Shown here: one piece after another, positions 32,451-40,425 of the stretch
How the letters are laid out: each line of letters starts with the position of its first letter
How positions within the stretch are numbered: the first letter of the stretch is position 1
Assembly: GCF_014646235.1 (NCBI RefSeq)
Contig: NZ_BMNB01000041.1
Coordinates: forward strand, 1-45,885
Reading direction: 5' to 3'
DNA length: 45,885 bases
From: Micromonospora sonchi
Lineage (GTDB): Bacteria > Actinomycetota > Actinomycetes > Mycobacteriales > Micromonosporaceae
Program-made: the position numbers and the translations under genes
Notes under the pieces: model-generated
Database searches by the model: none
Told to the model about the DNA's origin: nothing
The model's input: the letters and a program-made list of their open reading frames with translations, nothing else

Positions 32451-33671
32451 TCAGGCGGCAACCACCTCGATCGGTACGGACTCGTAGCCCCGCAGCCAGT
32501 TTGAGGTGACCTCGATCGGCGTGCCGACGATGCGCACTTCTCTTACTCGGCGGGCGAACGCCTTGATGAGGCACTCCGCCTCCAGGCGGGCGATCATCTG
32601 ACCCACGCAGTTGTGCACCCCCGCGCCGAAGGCGAGGTGCCCGGTGGCGACCCTGGTGATGTCGAACTCGTCGGGCCGCTCCCACCGACGCGGGTCGCGG
32701 CCGGCCGCGCCGACGAATCCCAGGAACTTCTGCAGTGCGGGGATGCGGTGCCCGGCGAGCTCGGTCTCCGGAACGTCCCGCGTGGTGCGGCCGATCCGCG
32801 GGCTGGAGGCCCGGAACCGCATGCTCTCCTCGAAGGCGTTGCGGGCGAGCTCCGGGTTCTCGTGCAGGAGCTTGTACTGCTCGGGCCGCTCGGCGAGGGA
32901 CTGCAGCGCCAGCCCGATTCCGTACATGGTGGTGTCCATGCCCGCGATGATGAACGCCCCCGTCATGATCGCGGCTTGCGACTCGGGGATCGTCCCCTCA
33001 TCGGCGTATCCGTACAGCTGCGCACCGAAGCCACCGTCGGAGACCAGCTCGCGGCGTACGCGGTCGAACACCCACGCCATCGCGGCGTCGGCGTCGCCGC
33101 CGACATCCTTGAGCGACTCGAAGTAGAGCTCGTTCTCCGGCCCCATCGACTGGAAGTTCATCCGCGAGATCGCGAGGAAACGGTCGCGCCCCTCCTGCGG
33201 AAGGCCGGCCGCGTCGGGCAGCACCGCCAGCAGGAACGCCTCGGCGAGGTCCTTGGCCAGGTCGAAGCGCCCGCGCGAGACGAGGTCGTCGACCATCTGC
33301 TCGGCGGTTTGCTCGAAGTTCTCGCGGAATTTTCTGATGTTGGGCGCACCCAGCACGCGGTTCATCACCTTGCGTCCGGGGGTGTGCTCCGGCGGGTCCA
33401 TCTCGAGGATGGTCGGCGCGCGCCAGAAGTGCTCGTGGGCGAGGTTCTTCAGACCGGTGCCGTGGCTGGAGGTGAAGCGCCCGTAGTCGGTGAACGCCTC
33501 CTCGACGACGGCGTGCTGTCCGCTGGCGTAGATCCCGTACCGCTCCAGGTAGACGAGCGGCCCGGCCTCGCGCAGCTTCGCGTCGAAGGCTTCCGGGACC
33601 CGCAGGTTCTCCAGGGAGAACGGATCGTCGTTCAGCACCGGGATCGTCTCGTCGATCAACTGTCCGTTCAT
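32451..33671 (-). CDS. Cytochrome P450, CYP199-like
   Basis: A 406-residue soluble bacterial P450. It has I-helix AGMDTT (243-248), ExxR at Glu282/Arg285, and the haem loop FGAGVHNCVG with Cys355. N-terminal blocks DPFSLENL, REAGPLVYLERYGIYASG, GTGLKNLAHEHFWRAPTILEMDPPEHT and FPDA-like LPDAAGLPQEGRD recall CYP199 enzymes, which O-demethylate para-substituted benzoates. The substrate assignment is therefore only a family hint. ATG 33671 is chosen for its GGGAGGGAAA site; longer forms add unlikely sequence. It is the first gene of the operon with kinase, reductase and ferredoxin, giving a complete class I electron chain. Confidence 0.92.
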   Translation of the reverse strand: MNGQLIDETIPVLNDDPFSLENLRVPEAFDAKLREAGPLVYLERYGIYASGQHAVVEEAFTDYGRFTSSHGTGLKNLAHEHFWRAPTILEMDPPEHTPGRKVMNRVLGAPNIRKFRENFEQTAEQMVDDLVSRGRFDLAKDLAEAFLLAVLPDAAGLPQEGRDRFLAISRMNFQSMGPENELYFESLKDVGGDADAAMAWVFDRVRRELVSDGGFGAQLYGYADEGTIPESQAAIMTGAFIIAGMDTTMYGIGLALQSLAERPEQYKLLHENPELARNAFEESMRFRASSPRIGRTTRDVPETELAGHRIPALQKFLGFVGAAGRDPRRWERPDEFDITRVATGHLAFGAGVHNCVGQMIARLEAECLIKAFARRVREVRIVGTPIEVTSNWLRGYESVPIEVVAA

Positions 33672-33866
33672 GCCGCGGTTTCCCTCCCGTGGTGTGCCGG
33701 CCAGCTCGCCGGCCTGGGTTCCGCAATCCTGCTCCGAGCACGGTGGCATGGACCACGAATGCTGCGCCTTTGCGCATGCCGATGCGTGGCCGTTGCGCGT
33801 TCGGGCAAGTGCAGCCCGCATAGGCTGGAGACGACGGCTGGAACCAACGCTGAGGAGCGCCCACAG
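33672..33866. promoter_or_regulatory. Divergent promoter region, P450 / HtaA-domain gene
   Basis: 195 bases separate the divergent starts. Two direct TTGCGC boxes lie at 33770-33775 and 33793-33798, 23 bases apart, a spacing that would suit the two half-sites of an AraC-type activator such as the one at 34300-35277. No clear -35/-10 pair was identified. Confidence 0.3.
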
Positions 33867-34322
33867 GTGAGTAGCGGCCCATCAGTCGACGGCCTCGAAT
33901 GGGGCATTTTCGGCAAGCTCGTCGAGTACGTCGAGAGCGTTCCGGACAGCCGCATCGAGGTCTCTGACGGCGCGTACCGCACCCCGGACGGCTGCTTCGG
34001 CTTTCCCCCGCGTCGCCGCGGTCCCGAGCCCTTGCGCTTCGTCGGGAGAGTGACGCTCACCGCGTACGAGGGAATGCTCCGCGTCGTGCTGCTGAACCCG
34101 AGCCTGGAGCTCACGCCATCGGGCGGCGGCAGCATCCTGACGGAGAATCCGCACCGTCAGGGCGATTTCACCCCGATCGCCGCACTGGGCCCCGCAACGA
34201 TCGACGGGGGCGCGTGCACCGCGCCGGCGACGCTCACATCCGCGGGGACCGGGTGGCTCAGCGACGGCCGTTACCCGGTGGGGCAGACGGTGGACCCGGT
34301 CAGGTGGCGGTACGAGTCGTGA
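33867..34322 (+). CDS. HtaA-domain protein without signal peptide
   Basis: A 151-residue protein consisting of one HtaA-like beta domain: LEWGIFGKLVEYV, a IEVSDGAY strand, GCFGFPP, LRFVGRVTLTAYEGMLRVVLLNPSLEL. HtaA domains of corynebacteria bind haem at the surface, but this copy has no signal or anchor. Cytoplasmic HtaA-like proteins occur beside P450 and catabolic genes in other actinobacteria. The GTG start at 33867 follows GAGGAG. It is divergent from the P450 operon and overlaps the AraC gene tail-to-tail by 23 bases. The role is unclear; a small-molecule or haem-related function is a guess. Confidence 0.75.
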   Translation: MSSGPSVDGLEWGIFGKLVEYVESVPDSRIEVSDGAYRTPDGCFGFPPRRRGPEPLRFVGRVTLTAYEGMLRVVLLNPSLELTPSGGGSILTENPHRQGDFTPIAALGPATIDGGACTAPATLTSAGTGWLSDGRYPVGQTVDPVRWRYES

Positions 34323-35277
34323 CCGAGCCGGTCGTGGCTGCCCTGCTCCTGCGATAGTCGCTCGGACTGACACCGTAGGCCTGCTTGAACTCCCGGCTGA
34401 AGTGCGCGGGGCTGGCGAACCCGCAGGCCTTGGCCATCTCCGCGATGGGTCGGGTGTCGTGCGGGTCGCCGATGTCGCGACGGGCCCGGTCGAGCCGACG
34501 CTCACGGATGAGCCGGGAAACAGTCGTCCCCTCCCGCTGCAACTGATACTGAAGTGTGCGCAACGCGATGAAGTGGGCGTCCGCGACGCGCTGCGCGGTC
34601 AGCGAACTGTCGCCCAGGTGGGCGTCGATGAAGCCGCAGACATCCTCGATCCCGACCGAGGTGATCGCGTCCCGCTGTTCCGCCTCGCGAAGCAGCATCG
34701 CGGCGGCGAGCGAGGCCATGCTCGACACCACCCGGGTCGCACCGCGCCCGGTCAGCGTCGCCAGATCATCACCGAGGGTGCCCAGCGTTCGTGCCATGAG
34801 CAGACCCAGCCCGGCGTCGCCCCGGATCACGGCCAGGGACTGTTTCCTGATCACCTCGTCGGACAGGCCCAACGCCCTCGCCGGGAGCAGAAACAGCACA
34901 CAGCCCATGCCTTCGGACAGGTCGACCCGAAAGTCGACATCGGTGCTGAACACGATGAGATCCCCTGGACGGGAGACGACCTGCCGCGCTCCCTGGTAGG
35001 CGTTCGACCATCCGCGCAACTGCAGACCGATCTGCACGTATGACTCGGCGTCGGTACGGACCGGACGCTGCACATGATGTGCCGCGGTGCTCATCCGCGA
35101 CACCATCACGTCATCGAGCACCACGGTGTGGTGTTGTGCATAGAAACGAGCGGCCTGCTGGTCCGCGTAGTGCCAGAACTCGACAGGGCGCAGGCCCATC
35201 ATCTGCTGCCAGTCCGCGATCGAACGCGCGACACCAGCCTGCACGCCCGCCCAATTCCACAGTAACGCCTTCTGCAC
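34300..35277 (-). CDS. AraC-family transcriptional activator
   Basis: A 325-residue regulator. The N-terminal 200 residues form an AraC-binding-like (AraC_binding_2) sensor domain (HHTVVLDDVMVSRMSTAAH, YVQIGLQLRGW). The C-terminal 100 residues are a double HTH (LTAQRVADAHFIALRTLQYQL, IAEMAKACGFASPAHFSREFKQAYGVSPSDYRR). The GTG start follows AAGGG. It lies beside the HtaA/P450 divergon and is the best candidate for its control. A perfect inverted repeat upstream (35319-35338) may mediate autoregulation. Confidence 0.9.
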   Translation of the reverse strand: MQKALLWNWAGVQAGVARSIADWQQMMGLRPVEFWHYADQQAARFYAQHHTVVLDDVMVSRMSTAAHHVQRPVRTDAESYVQIGLQLRGWSNAYQGARQVVSRPGDLIVFSTDVDFRVDLSEGMGCVLFLLPARALGLSDEVIRKQSLAVIRGDAGLGLLMARTLGTLGDDLATLTGRGATRVVSSMASLAAAMLLREAEQRDAITSVGIEDVCGFIDAHLGDSSLTAQRVADAHFIALRTLQYQLQREGTTVSRLIRERRLDRARRDIGDPHDTRPIAEMAKACGFASPAHFSREFKQAYGVSPSDYRRSRAATTGSVTTRTAT

Positions 35278-35318
35278 GTTTCGCCCTTAAGCTGCCGTTC
35301 GGTGAAGAAAACGTTGGT

Positions 35319-35338
35319 GTCACCATATTTTTGGTGAC
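35319..35338. promoter_or_regulatory. Inverted repeat upstream of the AraC gene
   Basis: GTCACC (35319-35324) and GGTGAC (35333-35338) flank an AT-only 8-base loop (ATATTTTT), 42 bases before the AraC start. The AT-rich island in GC-rich DNA suggests an operator or -10 region. No T-tail follows, so it is less likely to be a terminator. Confidence 0.45.
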
Positions 35339-35485
35339 CCGCCTGTGCCAAACCATACCGCAGCACCGGGCTGCAAGTTGATCTTGCAGCTGGCCCGACC
35401 TGGTGTGATGCGGACCCACCGGGGTTGGTTACGGTGGAGCGGCAGGTGGTGTCGCGCGGGGCAACCCGGGACGGGAGACGTTCAG

Positions 35486-35815
35486 ATGATCTTCATTACC
35501 GCGAAGTTCCGGGTGCTGCCCGAGCACGCCGACCGATGGCCGGAGATCGCCGCCGACTTCACCCGGGCCACCCGCGCGGAGCCGGGCTGCCTGTGGTTCG
35601 ACTGGTCCCGCAGCGTCGACGACCCGAACGAGTACGTCCTGGTCGAGGCGTTCCGCGACGGTGACGCCGGTTCGGCGCACGTGCAGTCCGAGCACTTCAA
35701 GCAGGCGCAGCAGACGCTGCCGCCGCACCTCGCCGAGACGCCCCGCATCGTCAACGTCACGGTTGAGCAGGACGACTGGTCCGAGCTCGGCGAAATGGCC
35801 GTACCCGGGCGTTGA
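35486..35815 (+). CDS. Antibiotic biosynthesis monooxygenase (ABM/YgiN-like) protein
   Basis: A 109-residue dimeric alpha/beta-barrel type protein: MIFITAKFRVLPEHADRWPEIAADFTRATRAEPGCLWFDW, then NEYVLVEAFRDGDAGSAHVQSEHF. Family members are cofactor-free quinol oxygenases or haem-related enzymes. GGGAGACG precedes the ATG. It is a single gene converging on the VOC gene; nothing in its context fixes a substrate. Confidence 0.88.
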   Translation: MIFITAKFRVLPEHADRWPEIAADFTRATRAEPGCLWFDWSRSVDDPNEYVLVEAFRDGDAGSAHVQSEHFKQAQQTLPPHLAETPRIVNVTVEQDDWSELGEMAVPGR

Positions 35816-35877
35816 CCGCCAGCGGCGCCCCCGCGGCTGGTGCAGCGGTGGCGCCGGACAGACACCGACCAGCGGGC

Positions 35878-36309
35878 TCAGTCGAAGTCGGCGGGGGTGA
35901 ACTCCCGCTGCTCGACCAGGACCAGCCAGTTGCCGGAGTTGTCGCGGGCGACGGCCTCCACCCCGTACGGGCGCTCCGCCGGCTCCTGGATGAACTCCAC
36001 CCCCTTGGCCCGCAGCTCGTCGTACGTCTTGTGGCAGTCGTCGACGGAGAGGCCGAGGCCGAAGAGGCTGCCCTCGTCCTGGGCCCGGCGGAACAACTCG
36101 GCCACCTCCGGCGAGTGCGGCGGCCCCGGCACGCTCAGGTTGACCTGGAGCTCGGGCTGGCTGGGGTGGTTGACCGTGCACCACCGGTAGGAGCCGTCAC
36201 CGACGGTGATGTCGGTGTGCTCGACGAACCCGAGCACGTCGATGTAGAATGCCTTGGCGGCGTCGACGTCCTTGACGAAGATGCTGCTGATGGCGACGTT
36301 GGTAATCAT
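35878..36309 (-). CDS. VOC-family (glyoxalase-like) protein
   Basis: A 143-residue single-chain VOC protein with two beta-alpha-beta-beta-beta modules: VAISSIFVKDVDAAKAFYIDVLGF, ELQVNLSVPG, FGLGLSVDDCHKTYDELRAKGVEF, RDNSGNWLVLVE. Metal ligands of true glyoxalases are not obvious. It follows the AraC-like gene after 9 bases, so the two form an operon in which the regulator may respond to the VOC substrate. Confidence 0.88.
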   Translation of the reverse strand: MITNVAISSIFVKDVDAAKAFYIDVLGFVEHTDITVGDGSYRWCTVNHPSQPELQVNLSVPGPPHSPEVAELFRRAQDEGSLFGLGLSVDDCHKTYDELRAKGVEFIQEPAERPYGVEAVARDNSGNWLVLVEQREFTPADFD

Positions 36310-36318
36310 GCGACCAGG

Positions 36319-36783
36319 TTAGGTAGCTCCCCCAACGTCCGGCTTCTCCTGGCTTGCGGTGCCATCGGCGCGGCGCTCGGCGAGCCCCCACATGAAGAGG
36401 AAGCAGCCCGGGATGCGCGGTGCCCCGGTCCTGGCCCAGCGGCGCTGGAACTGACTCGGTGTCTCACCGACGAGTTCGGTGAAGCGACTGCTGAAGGAGC
36501 CGAGGCTGGCGAAGCCGACCGCGTGGCAGACCTCGGTCACCGTCAGGTTGGTCGTTCGCAGCAGGTCCTGGGCCCGTTCGATACGCCGCCGGGACAGGTA
36601 CGCCGCCGGTGAGCGGCCGTAGGTGGCGGTGAACAGCCGCTGGAAGTGGTATTTACTGATGCCGGCGACCGCCGCGACGGCGGCGAGATCCAGCGTCTCG
36701 GTGTAGTGGCGGTCCAGGTGGTCGCGGGCGCGCCGCAGGTGGACCAGCAGGTCACCGGGGGCGCGGCGGGGCGGCAGGCTCAT
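36319..36783 (-). CDS. Short AraC-type helix-turn-helix regulator
   Basis: A 154-residue protein. Residues 10-110 are the AraC/XylS DNA-binding region (LDLAAVAAVAGISKYHFQRLFTATYGRSPAAYL, LTVTEVCHAVGFASLGSFSSRFTELVGETPSQF). A short tail replaces a sensor domain. Such stand-alone HTH proteins often sit with VOC genes, as here. The ATG start has only a weak ribosome site. Confidence 0.88.
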   Translation of the reverse strand: MSLPPRRAPGDLLVHLRRARDHLDRHYTETLDLAAVAAVAGISKYHFQRLFTATYGRSPAAYLSRRRIERAQDLLRTTNLTVTEVCHAVGFASLGSFSSRFTELVGETPSQFQRRWARTGAPRIPGCFLFMWGLAERRADGTASQEKPDVGGAT

Positions 36784-36840
36784 CGGCGCCGAGCCTAGGT
36801 CGCCGCACCGACAAACCGGACCCGACCGCGCCGCGGGTGC

Positions 36841-38007
36841 TCACTCCGGTATCCGCAGCCCGGCGGAGCCGGCGCCCCGCTCGTTGACGATCCCGGTGAT
36901 CCGCTTCCAGGCGGCGGCGAGCTGCGCGCGCTGCTCGGCCGGCAGCGTCGGGTCGTTGACCCCGGAGGTCAGGTCGACCACCCGGGCGGCCGGGTGGTAC
37001 TGCATCCAGGTCGGCAGGACACTCACCGCGGTGACCTCCCAGCGGCCGGACGGGGTACGGGTGAAGGTGAACTCGGGAACCACCGCGTCCTGGGTGTTCT
37101 CCGGAGAGCCGTCCGCGAACCGGGTCGTCAGGTTGCCCATCCCGTACGCGACCCACTTCCCGTCGATCTTCTCGAAGGGCTGCACCACGTGCACGTGGTG
37201 GCCGACGATCAGGTCGATGTCCGGCGAGGCGAGCAGCCGACGGGCGAGGTCGATCTGTTCGGCGTTCGGCTCGGACTGGTACTCCGTACCCCAGTGCAGG
37301 GAAAGGATGTTGATCTCCGCGCCGGCCGCGCGGGTCCGGGCGGCCTCGGCGAGAATGGCCTTCTCGTCGACCATGTTCGCCGCCCACGGTCGCCCCTGCG
37401 GCAACGGGATGCCGTTGAAGCTGACGGTGTACGACAGGTGGCCGATCCGGACGCCCTTGACCTCCAGCACGTTCGGCAGTCGCGCCTCGACCTCGTTGCG
37501 CGCGGTGCCGGTGTGGCGCAGGCCGACCCGGTCCAGGTTGTCGAGGGTACGGGCGATCCCCTCGACCCCGGTGTCCAGCGAGTGGTTGGAGGCGGTGGAA
37601 CAGGTGTCGAAACCCGCCCAGGCGGCGGCGTCGGCCAGTTGTGGCGGCACGCTGAAGTACGGCCACCCGGTGAACGGCCCCTCCGGCGGGGCCAGCGGCG
37701 TCTCCATGTGACAGATCGCCAGGTCGGCGGCGCTGACCCGGGGGCGTACGGCGGCGAGCACCTGGGTGAAGTCGTGGCCGGCGCGTCCGGCCTGCCGCGC
37801 GTCGGCGGCCGCCTGCTCGCTGAGTTCGGGGTGGACCAGCAGGTCACCGGCGGCCACCACGGTGAGGGTCCGGGGGGCGGCCTTCGTCTGCGGCGGCTGG
37901 TACGGGGTCTTGTTCGCAGGCGGGTCGCAGCCGGCGACCAGCCCGACGATCAGCAGCAGGCCCGCCGCGCCCAGCCTCTTCCCGAGGGAGTTTCCCCTTC
38001 CGTCCAT
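36841..38007 (-). CDS. CapA-family lipoprotein (PGA-synthesis-like metallophosphatase fold)
   Basis: A 388-residue exported protein. The signal peptide has lipobox LVAGC (near residue 23). The CapA domain (45-320) has LTVVAAGDLLVHPEL, DLAICHMETPL, SNHSLDTGVEGI, LSLHWGTEY and GHHVHVVQPFE, matching metal and active-site motifs of the family. CapA proteins take part in poly-gamma-glutamate export, but most actinobacterial copies are of unknown role and stand alone, as here. I chose ATG 38007 for the signal peptide; no good ribosome site is visible, so an upstream GTG is possible. Confidence 0.87.
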   Translation of the reverse strand: MDGRGNSLGKRLGAAGLLLIVGLVAGCDPPANKTPYQPPQTKAAPRTLTVVAAGDLLVHPELSEQAAADARQAGRAGHDFTQVLAAVRPRVSAADLAICHMETPLAPPEGPFTGWPYFSVPPQLADAAAWAGFDTCSTASNHSLDTGVEGIARTLDNLDRVGLRHTGTARNEVEARLPNVLEVKGVRIGHLSYTVSFNGIPLPQGRPWAANMVDEKAILAEAARTRAAGAEINILSLHWGTEYQSEPNAEQIDLARRLLASPDIDLIVGHHVHVVQPFEKIDGKWVAYGMGNLTTRFADGSPENTQDAVVPEFTFTRTPSGRWEVTAVSVLPTWMQYHPAARVVDLTSGVNDPTLPAEQRAQLAAAWKRITGIVNERGAGSAGLRIPE

Positions 38008-38168
38008 GAGGTGATTTTTCGCGTCGCCCGGGTGGGGGCTCACGCAACGGCGCAACACCCCCCGAACGAGGGACGCCGCAGGGCGCCGGTGTCGGGTACC
38101 CGTCACCGACGCCGCTGGGCGGTGACCGTTCGTGGTGGTACGCATGAATGACCGGGGGGCCGCTGACC

Positions 38169-38212
38169 TGGCACTTTGCGAAGAGCGGAAGCCCGAACGG
38201 CGCAAAGTGCCA
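38169..38212. repeat. Perfect 12-base inverted repeat with 20-base loop
   Basis: TGGCACTTTGCG (38169-38180) and CGCAAAGTGCCA (38201-38212) are perfect complements and end 11 bases before the GTG of the M15-like peptidase gene. The hairpin could be an operator, an attenuator on that gene's leader, or a dispersed palindromic element of the genome. Confidence 0.75.
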
Positions 38213-38223
38213 CATCACTAGGG

Positions 38224-39003
38224 GTGACCTTGACGCCCGTTGACTGGTACCTCAACCAAGCCCTGACCAACTTCCGCGACGCCGTCGACGCCGCGTACCC
38301 GCACCGCGACAAGAAGTCCGACGGCACCATCGGCGATGCCGCTCACCAGAACACCTCCAGCGATCACAACCCTGACCCCGACGGCTCGGTGGACGCCTGG
38401 GACATGGATGTCGAGCTCAATGGGGATGGAGAGCCGTACCACGAAGACATCGAACGACTGAAGAGGGTCTTCGAGCAGCATGAGTCCGCGCAGTACTGGA
38501 TTCATGATCACCAGATCGCCAGCCGCGGCAGCGGGTGGGTCCGGAAGGCCTACACCGGCTCCAGCCCACATACCGAGCATGTGCACTGGAACACCCGGGA
38601 GAGTCACGAGCGCTCCACGAAGCCTTGGGTGATCCCCGGTACGACGGGAGAAGGGTTTTCGATGTTCTGCAAACTCAACGACAACAACGACGCCGTGGAG
38701 GTGTTGCAGCGCCAGCTTGCCACCCTCGGCTACTACAAGGGCGAGATCGACCGGCACTACGGGCCGGTGACCGCGGCAGCTCTGCTGGCCTGCCGAAGGG
38801 CCATGGGAAGCGTGGTCACCGACGGCGACACGTACAGTCCCGCCGCGTACGAGCAGGTGCAGCGGGCGTACGCCCAACGGTTCGCGGGCGAGCGGGGAGC
38901 CCCCGGTCCGGCTGGCCCGGCTGGTCCGGCGGGTCCGGCGGGCAACTGGACGCCCCAGCAGGTGCTCCGGCTGATCGCGGACGCGCTGGGCAAGGCTGCC
39001 TGA
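38224..39003 (+). CDS. M15-like peptidase with PG-binding region and collagen-like tail
   Basis: A 259-residue protein. Residues 1-135 look like a D-Ala-D-Ala carboxypeptidase/endolysin-type M15 domain: the HQNTSSDHNPDPDGSVDAWDMD pattern (His48, Asp60 region) and SPHTEHVHW (His116, His119, His121) give the zinc set. Residues 150-222 resemble a peptidoglycan-binding repeat (DAVEVLQRQLATLGYYKGEIDRHYG). Then comes a short collagen-like stretch, RGAPGPAGPAGPAGPAG, and a helical end. No signal peptide is seen, which fits a phage or phage-tail lysin origin. The start is GTG 38224, or TTG 38176 inside the hairpin; no clear ribosome site supports either. Confidence 0.8.
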   Translation: MTLTPVDWYLNQALTNFRDAVDAAYPHRDKKSDGTIGDAAHQNTSSDHNPDPDGSVDAWDMDVELNGDGEPYHEDIERLKRVFEQHESAQYWIHDHQIASRGSGWVRKAYTGSSPHTEHVHWNTRESHERSTKPWVIPGTTGEGFSMFCKLNDNNDAVEVLQRQLATLGYYKGEIDRHYGPVTAAALLACRRAMGSVVTDGDTYSPAAYEQVQRAYAQRFAGERGAPGPAGPAGPAGPAGNWTPQQVLRLIADALGKAA

Positions 39004-39023
39004 CCTGGCAACTTGGAGGAAGC

Positions 39024-39719
39024 ATGGATCCCACACCGGACTCGCCCTCGCCGGACGCCCGGACGCTGCTCCGGCTGCGGCTGGGCGTCGGCGGGCTCGG
39101 CATCGCGCTGCCGATCGTCCTGCCGGCCGGCCACGCCCTGGCCACCGGCCGAATCGAGCTGCTGAGTTCGATCAGCAGCTATTACCACAGCGACATGCGG
39201 GATGTCTTCGTCGGCAGCCTGTGCGCGATCGGGGTGTTCCTGGTCAACTACCGGTACCGCCGCCTCGACGACGTGTTGAGCACGATGGCGGGCGTGCTCG
39301 CGGTCGTGGTGGCGCTGGTGCCGACCTCGACCGACGCCCCGCCCACCGACCGGGCGTTCCCGCTCGGCCGGGTGCACGGGATCGCCGCCGGCCTGCTGTT
39401 CGCGATCCTCGCCCTGTTCTGCCTCTGGCGGTTCCCGATCAACGGTGCGCCGACCGCCGGCACGCGGGTGCGCAACGCCCTCTACCGCATCTGCGGCCTC
39501 GCCATCCTCACCGCGATCGCGCTCGCCGTGGCGAGCAACGCCCTGTCGGAGCCGACCCGCGAGGCGCTGCAACCGTTCTTCTGGTGCGAGGCGGTGGCGG
39601 TGTTCGCCTTCGGGGTGGCCTGGCTGGTCAAGGGCGAGGCGATGTTCCACCGGCCGCCGGCCGCTCGGCCGGGCCCGCTCGCGGCACCGACCGAGCCGTC
39701 GGCGACCGCGACGCTCTGA
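39024..39719 (+). CDS. Six-helix membrane protein (DUF998-like)
   Basis: A 231-residue integral membrane protein starting at an ATG behind TTGGAGGA. About six hydrophobic helices are visible, with the signature ISSYYHSDMRDVFVGSLCAIGVFL between helices 1 and 2, where Tyr and His residues may face a cavity. The tail is Pro/Ala-rich. It follows the lysin-like gene after 20 bases, so the two may be co-transcribed; a holin-like partnership is possible but speculative. The gene ends at a strong terminator. Confidence 0.8.
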   Translation: MDPTPDSPSPDARTLLRLRLGVGGLGIALPIVLPAGHALATGRIELLSSISSYYHSDMRDVFVGSLCAIGVFLVNYRYRRLDDVLSTMAGVLAVVVALVPTSTDAPPTDRAFPLGRVHGIAAGLLFAILALFCLWRFPINGAPTAGTRVRNALYRICGLAILTAIALAVASNALSEPTREALQPFFWCEAVAVFAFGVAWLVKGEAMFHRPPAARPGPLAAPTEPSATATL

Positions 39720-39722
39720 TCA

Positions 39723-39763
39723 GGTGACAGGGGGCCGCCACGTCGTGGCGGCCCCCTGTCACC
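39723..39763. terminator. Bidirectional terminator between convergent genes
   Basis: A perfect 19-base inverted repeat starts 3 bases after the membrane gene: arm GGTGACAGGGGGCCGCCAC (39723-39741), 3-base loop, arm GTGGCGGCCCCCTGTCACC (39745-39763). It ends 6 bases before the stop of the opposite gene, so it serves both directions. Confidence 0.92.
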
Positions 39764-39769
39764 CTCGCC

Positions 39770-40402
39770 TCACTCGAACAGGGACAGCGTCAGGGTCGAG
39801 GTGTACGAACCCGCGGCGACATCCGCCGGCGTACGCAGGAACAGATCGGCGTCGACCGAGTACGCGCCGCCCGCGACCGCCCCCGAGTCGAACGTCGACA
39901 CCAGCAGTTCCTGATCCACCAGGCCGACGTTGTTACCCGGCTGCGTCGGCTCGTCGAGAACCGTCACGACCTCCTCCCCCTCGGCGACCAGGCCGGTGTC
40001 CCCGCCGTCGCGCAGACGCGGCTTCCACCCCAGGTGGCCCGCTCCGATCGGCTCCTGACCGGCGTCGCCGACGAAGTCGGTCGCGCTGCCCAGCACCGCC
40101 CAGGCGGCGTCGGCGGGCACCTCGTCGGCGGTGCGGGTGTCCGTGACCGTCACCAGGGGCAGGGCACCTACGAACTGGCGGACCAGCAGCGTCGAGCCGT
40201 CCTCGGTCAACGTCACCGAGTCACCCGCGATCGACAGCGCCAGCACACCCGGTTCCCTGATTTCCTCGATGTCGACCGTCACCGCCACGTCGGCGTTGTC
40301 GCCGGGCTCGGCCAGCGCTGGCGAAGCCACCGCCACCACCCCGGCAAGCATGGCACCCGCGGCACCCGCCGCGAGAAGCCGCTTACGATTCCATGTGTTC
40401 AT
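39770..40402 (-). CDS. Secreted beta-sandwich protein
   Basis: A 210-residue exported protein with a clear Sec signal (MNTWNRKRLLAAGAAGAMLAG, cleavage after ALA near residue 31). The mature part is acidic and beta-rich (VAVTVDIEEIREPGVLALSIAGDSVTL, TVTDTRTADEVPADAAWAV) and ends YTSTLTLSLFE, in the manner of WxL-like surface domains of Gram-positives. The function is unknown. GGAGA precedes the ATG. It follows the M14 peptidase gene after 23 bases and is probably co-secreted with it. Confidence 0.8.
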   Translation of the reverse strand: MNTWNRKRLLAAGAAGAMLAGVVAVASPALAEPGDNADVAVTVDIEEIREPGVLALSIAGDSVTLTEDGSTLLVRQFVGALPLVTVTDTRTADEVPADAAWAVLGSATDFVGDAGQEPIGAGHLGWKPRLRDGGDTGLVAEGEEVVTVLDEPTQPGNNVGLVDQELLVSTFDSGAVAGGAYSVDADLFLRTPADVAAGSYTSTLTLSLFE

Positions 40403-40425
40403 GCGATTCTCCGTTGTGCTGGCAG

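Noticed and set aside
35815..35877. Terminator between the ABM and VOC genes
   Set aside because: Only a 7-base GGCGCC-type match with a long loop; too weak in GC-rich DNA.
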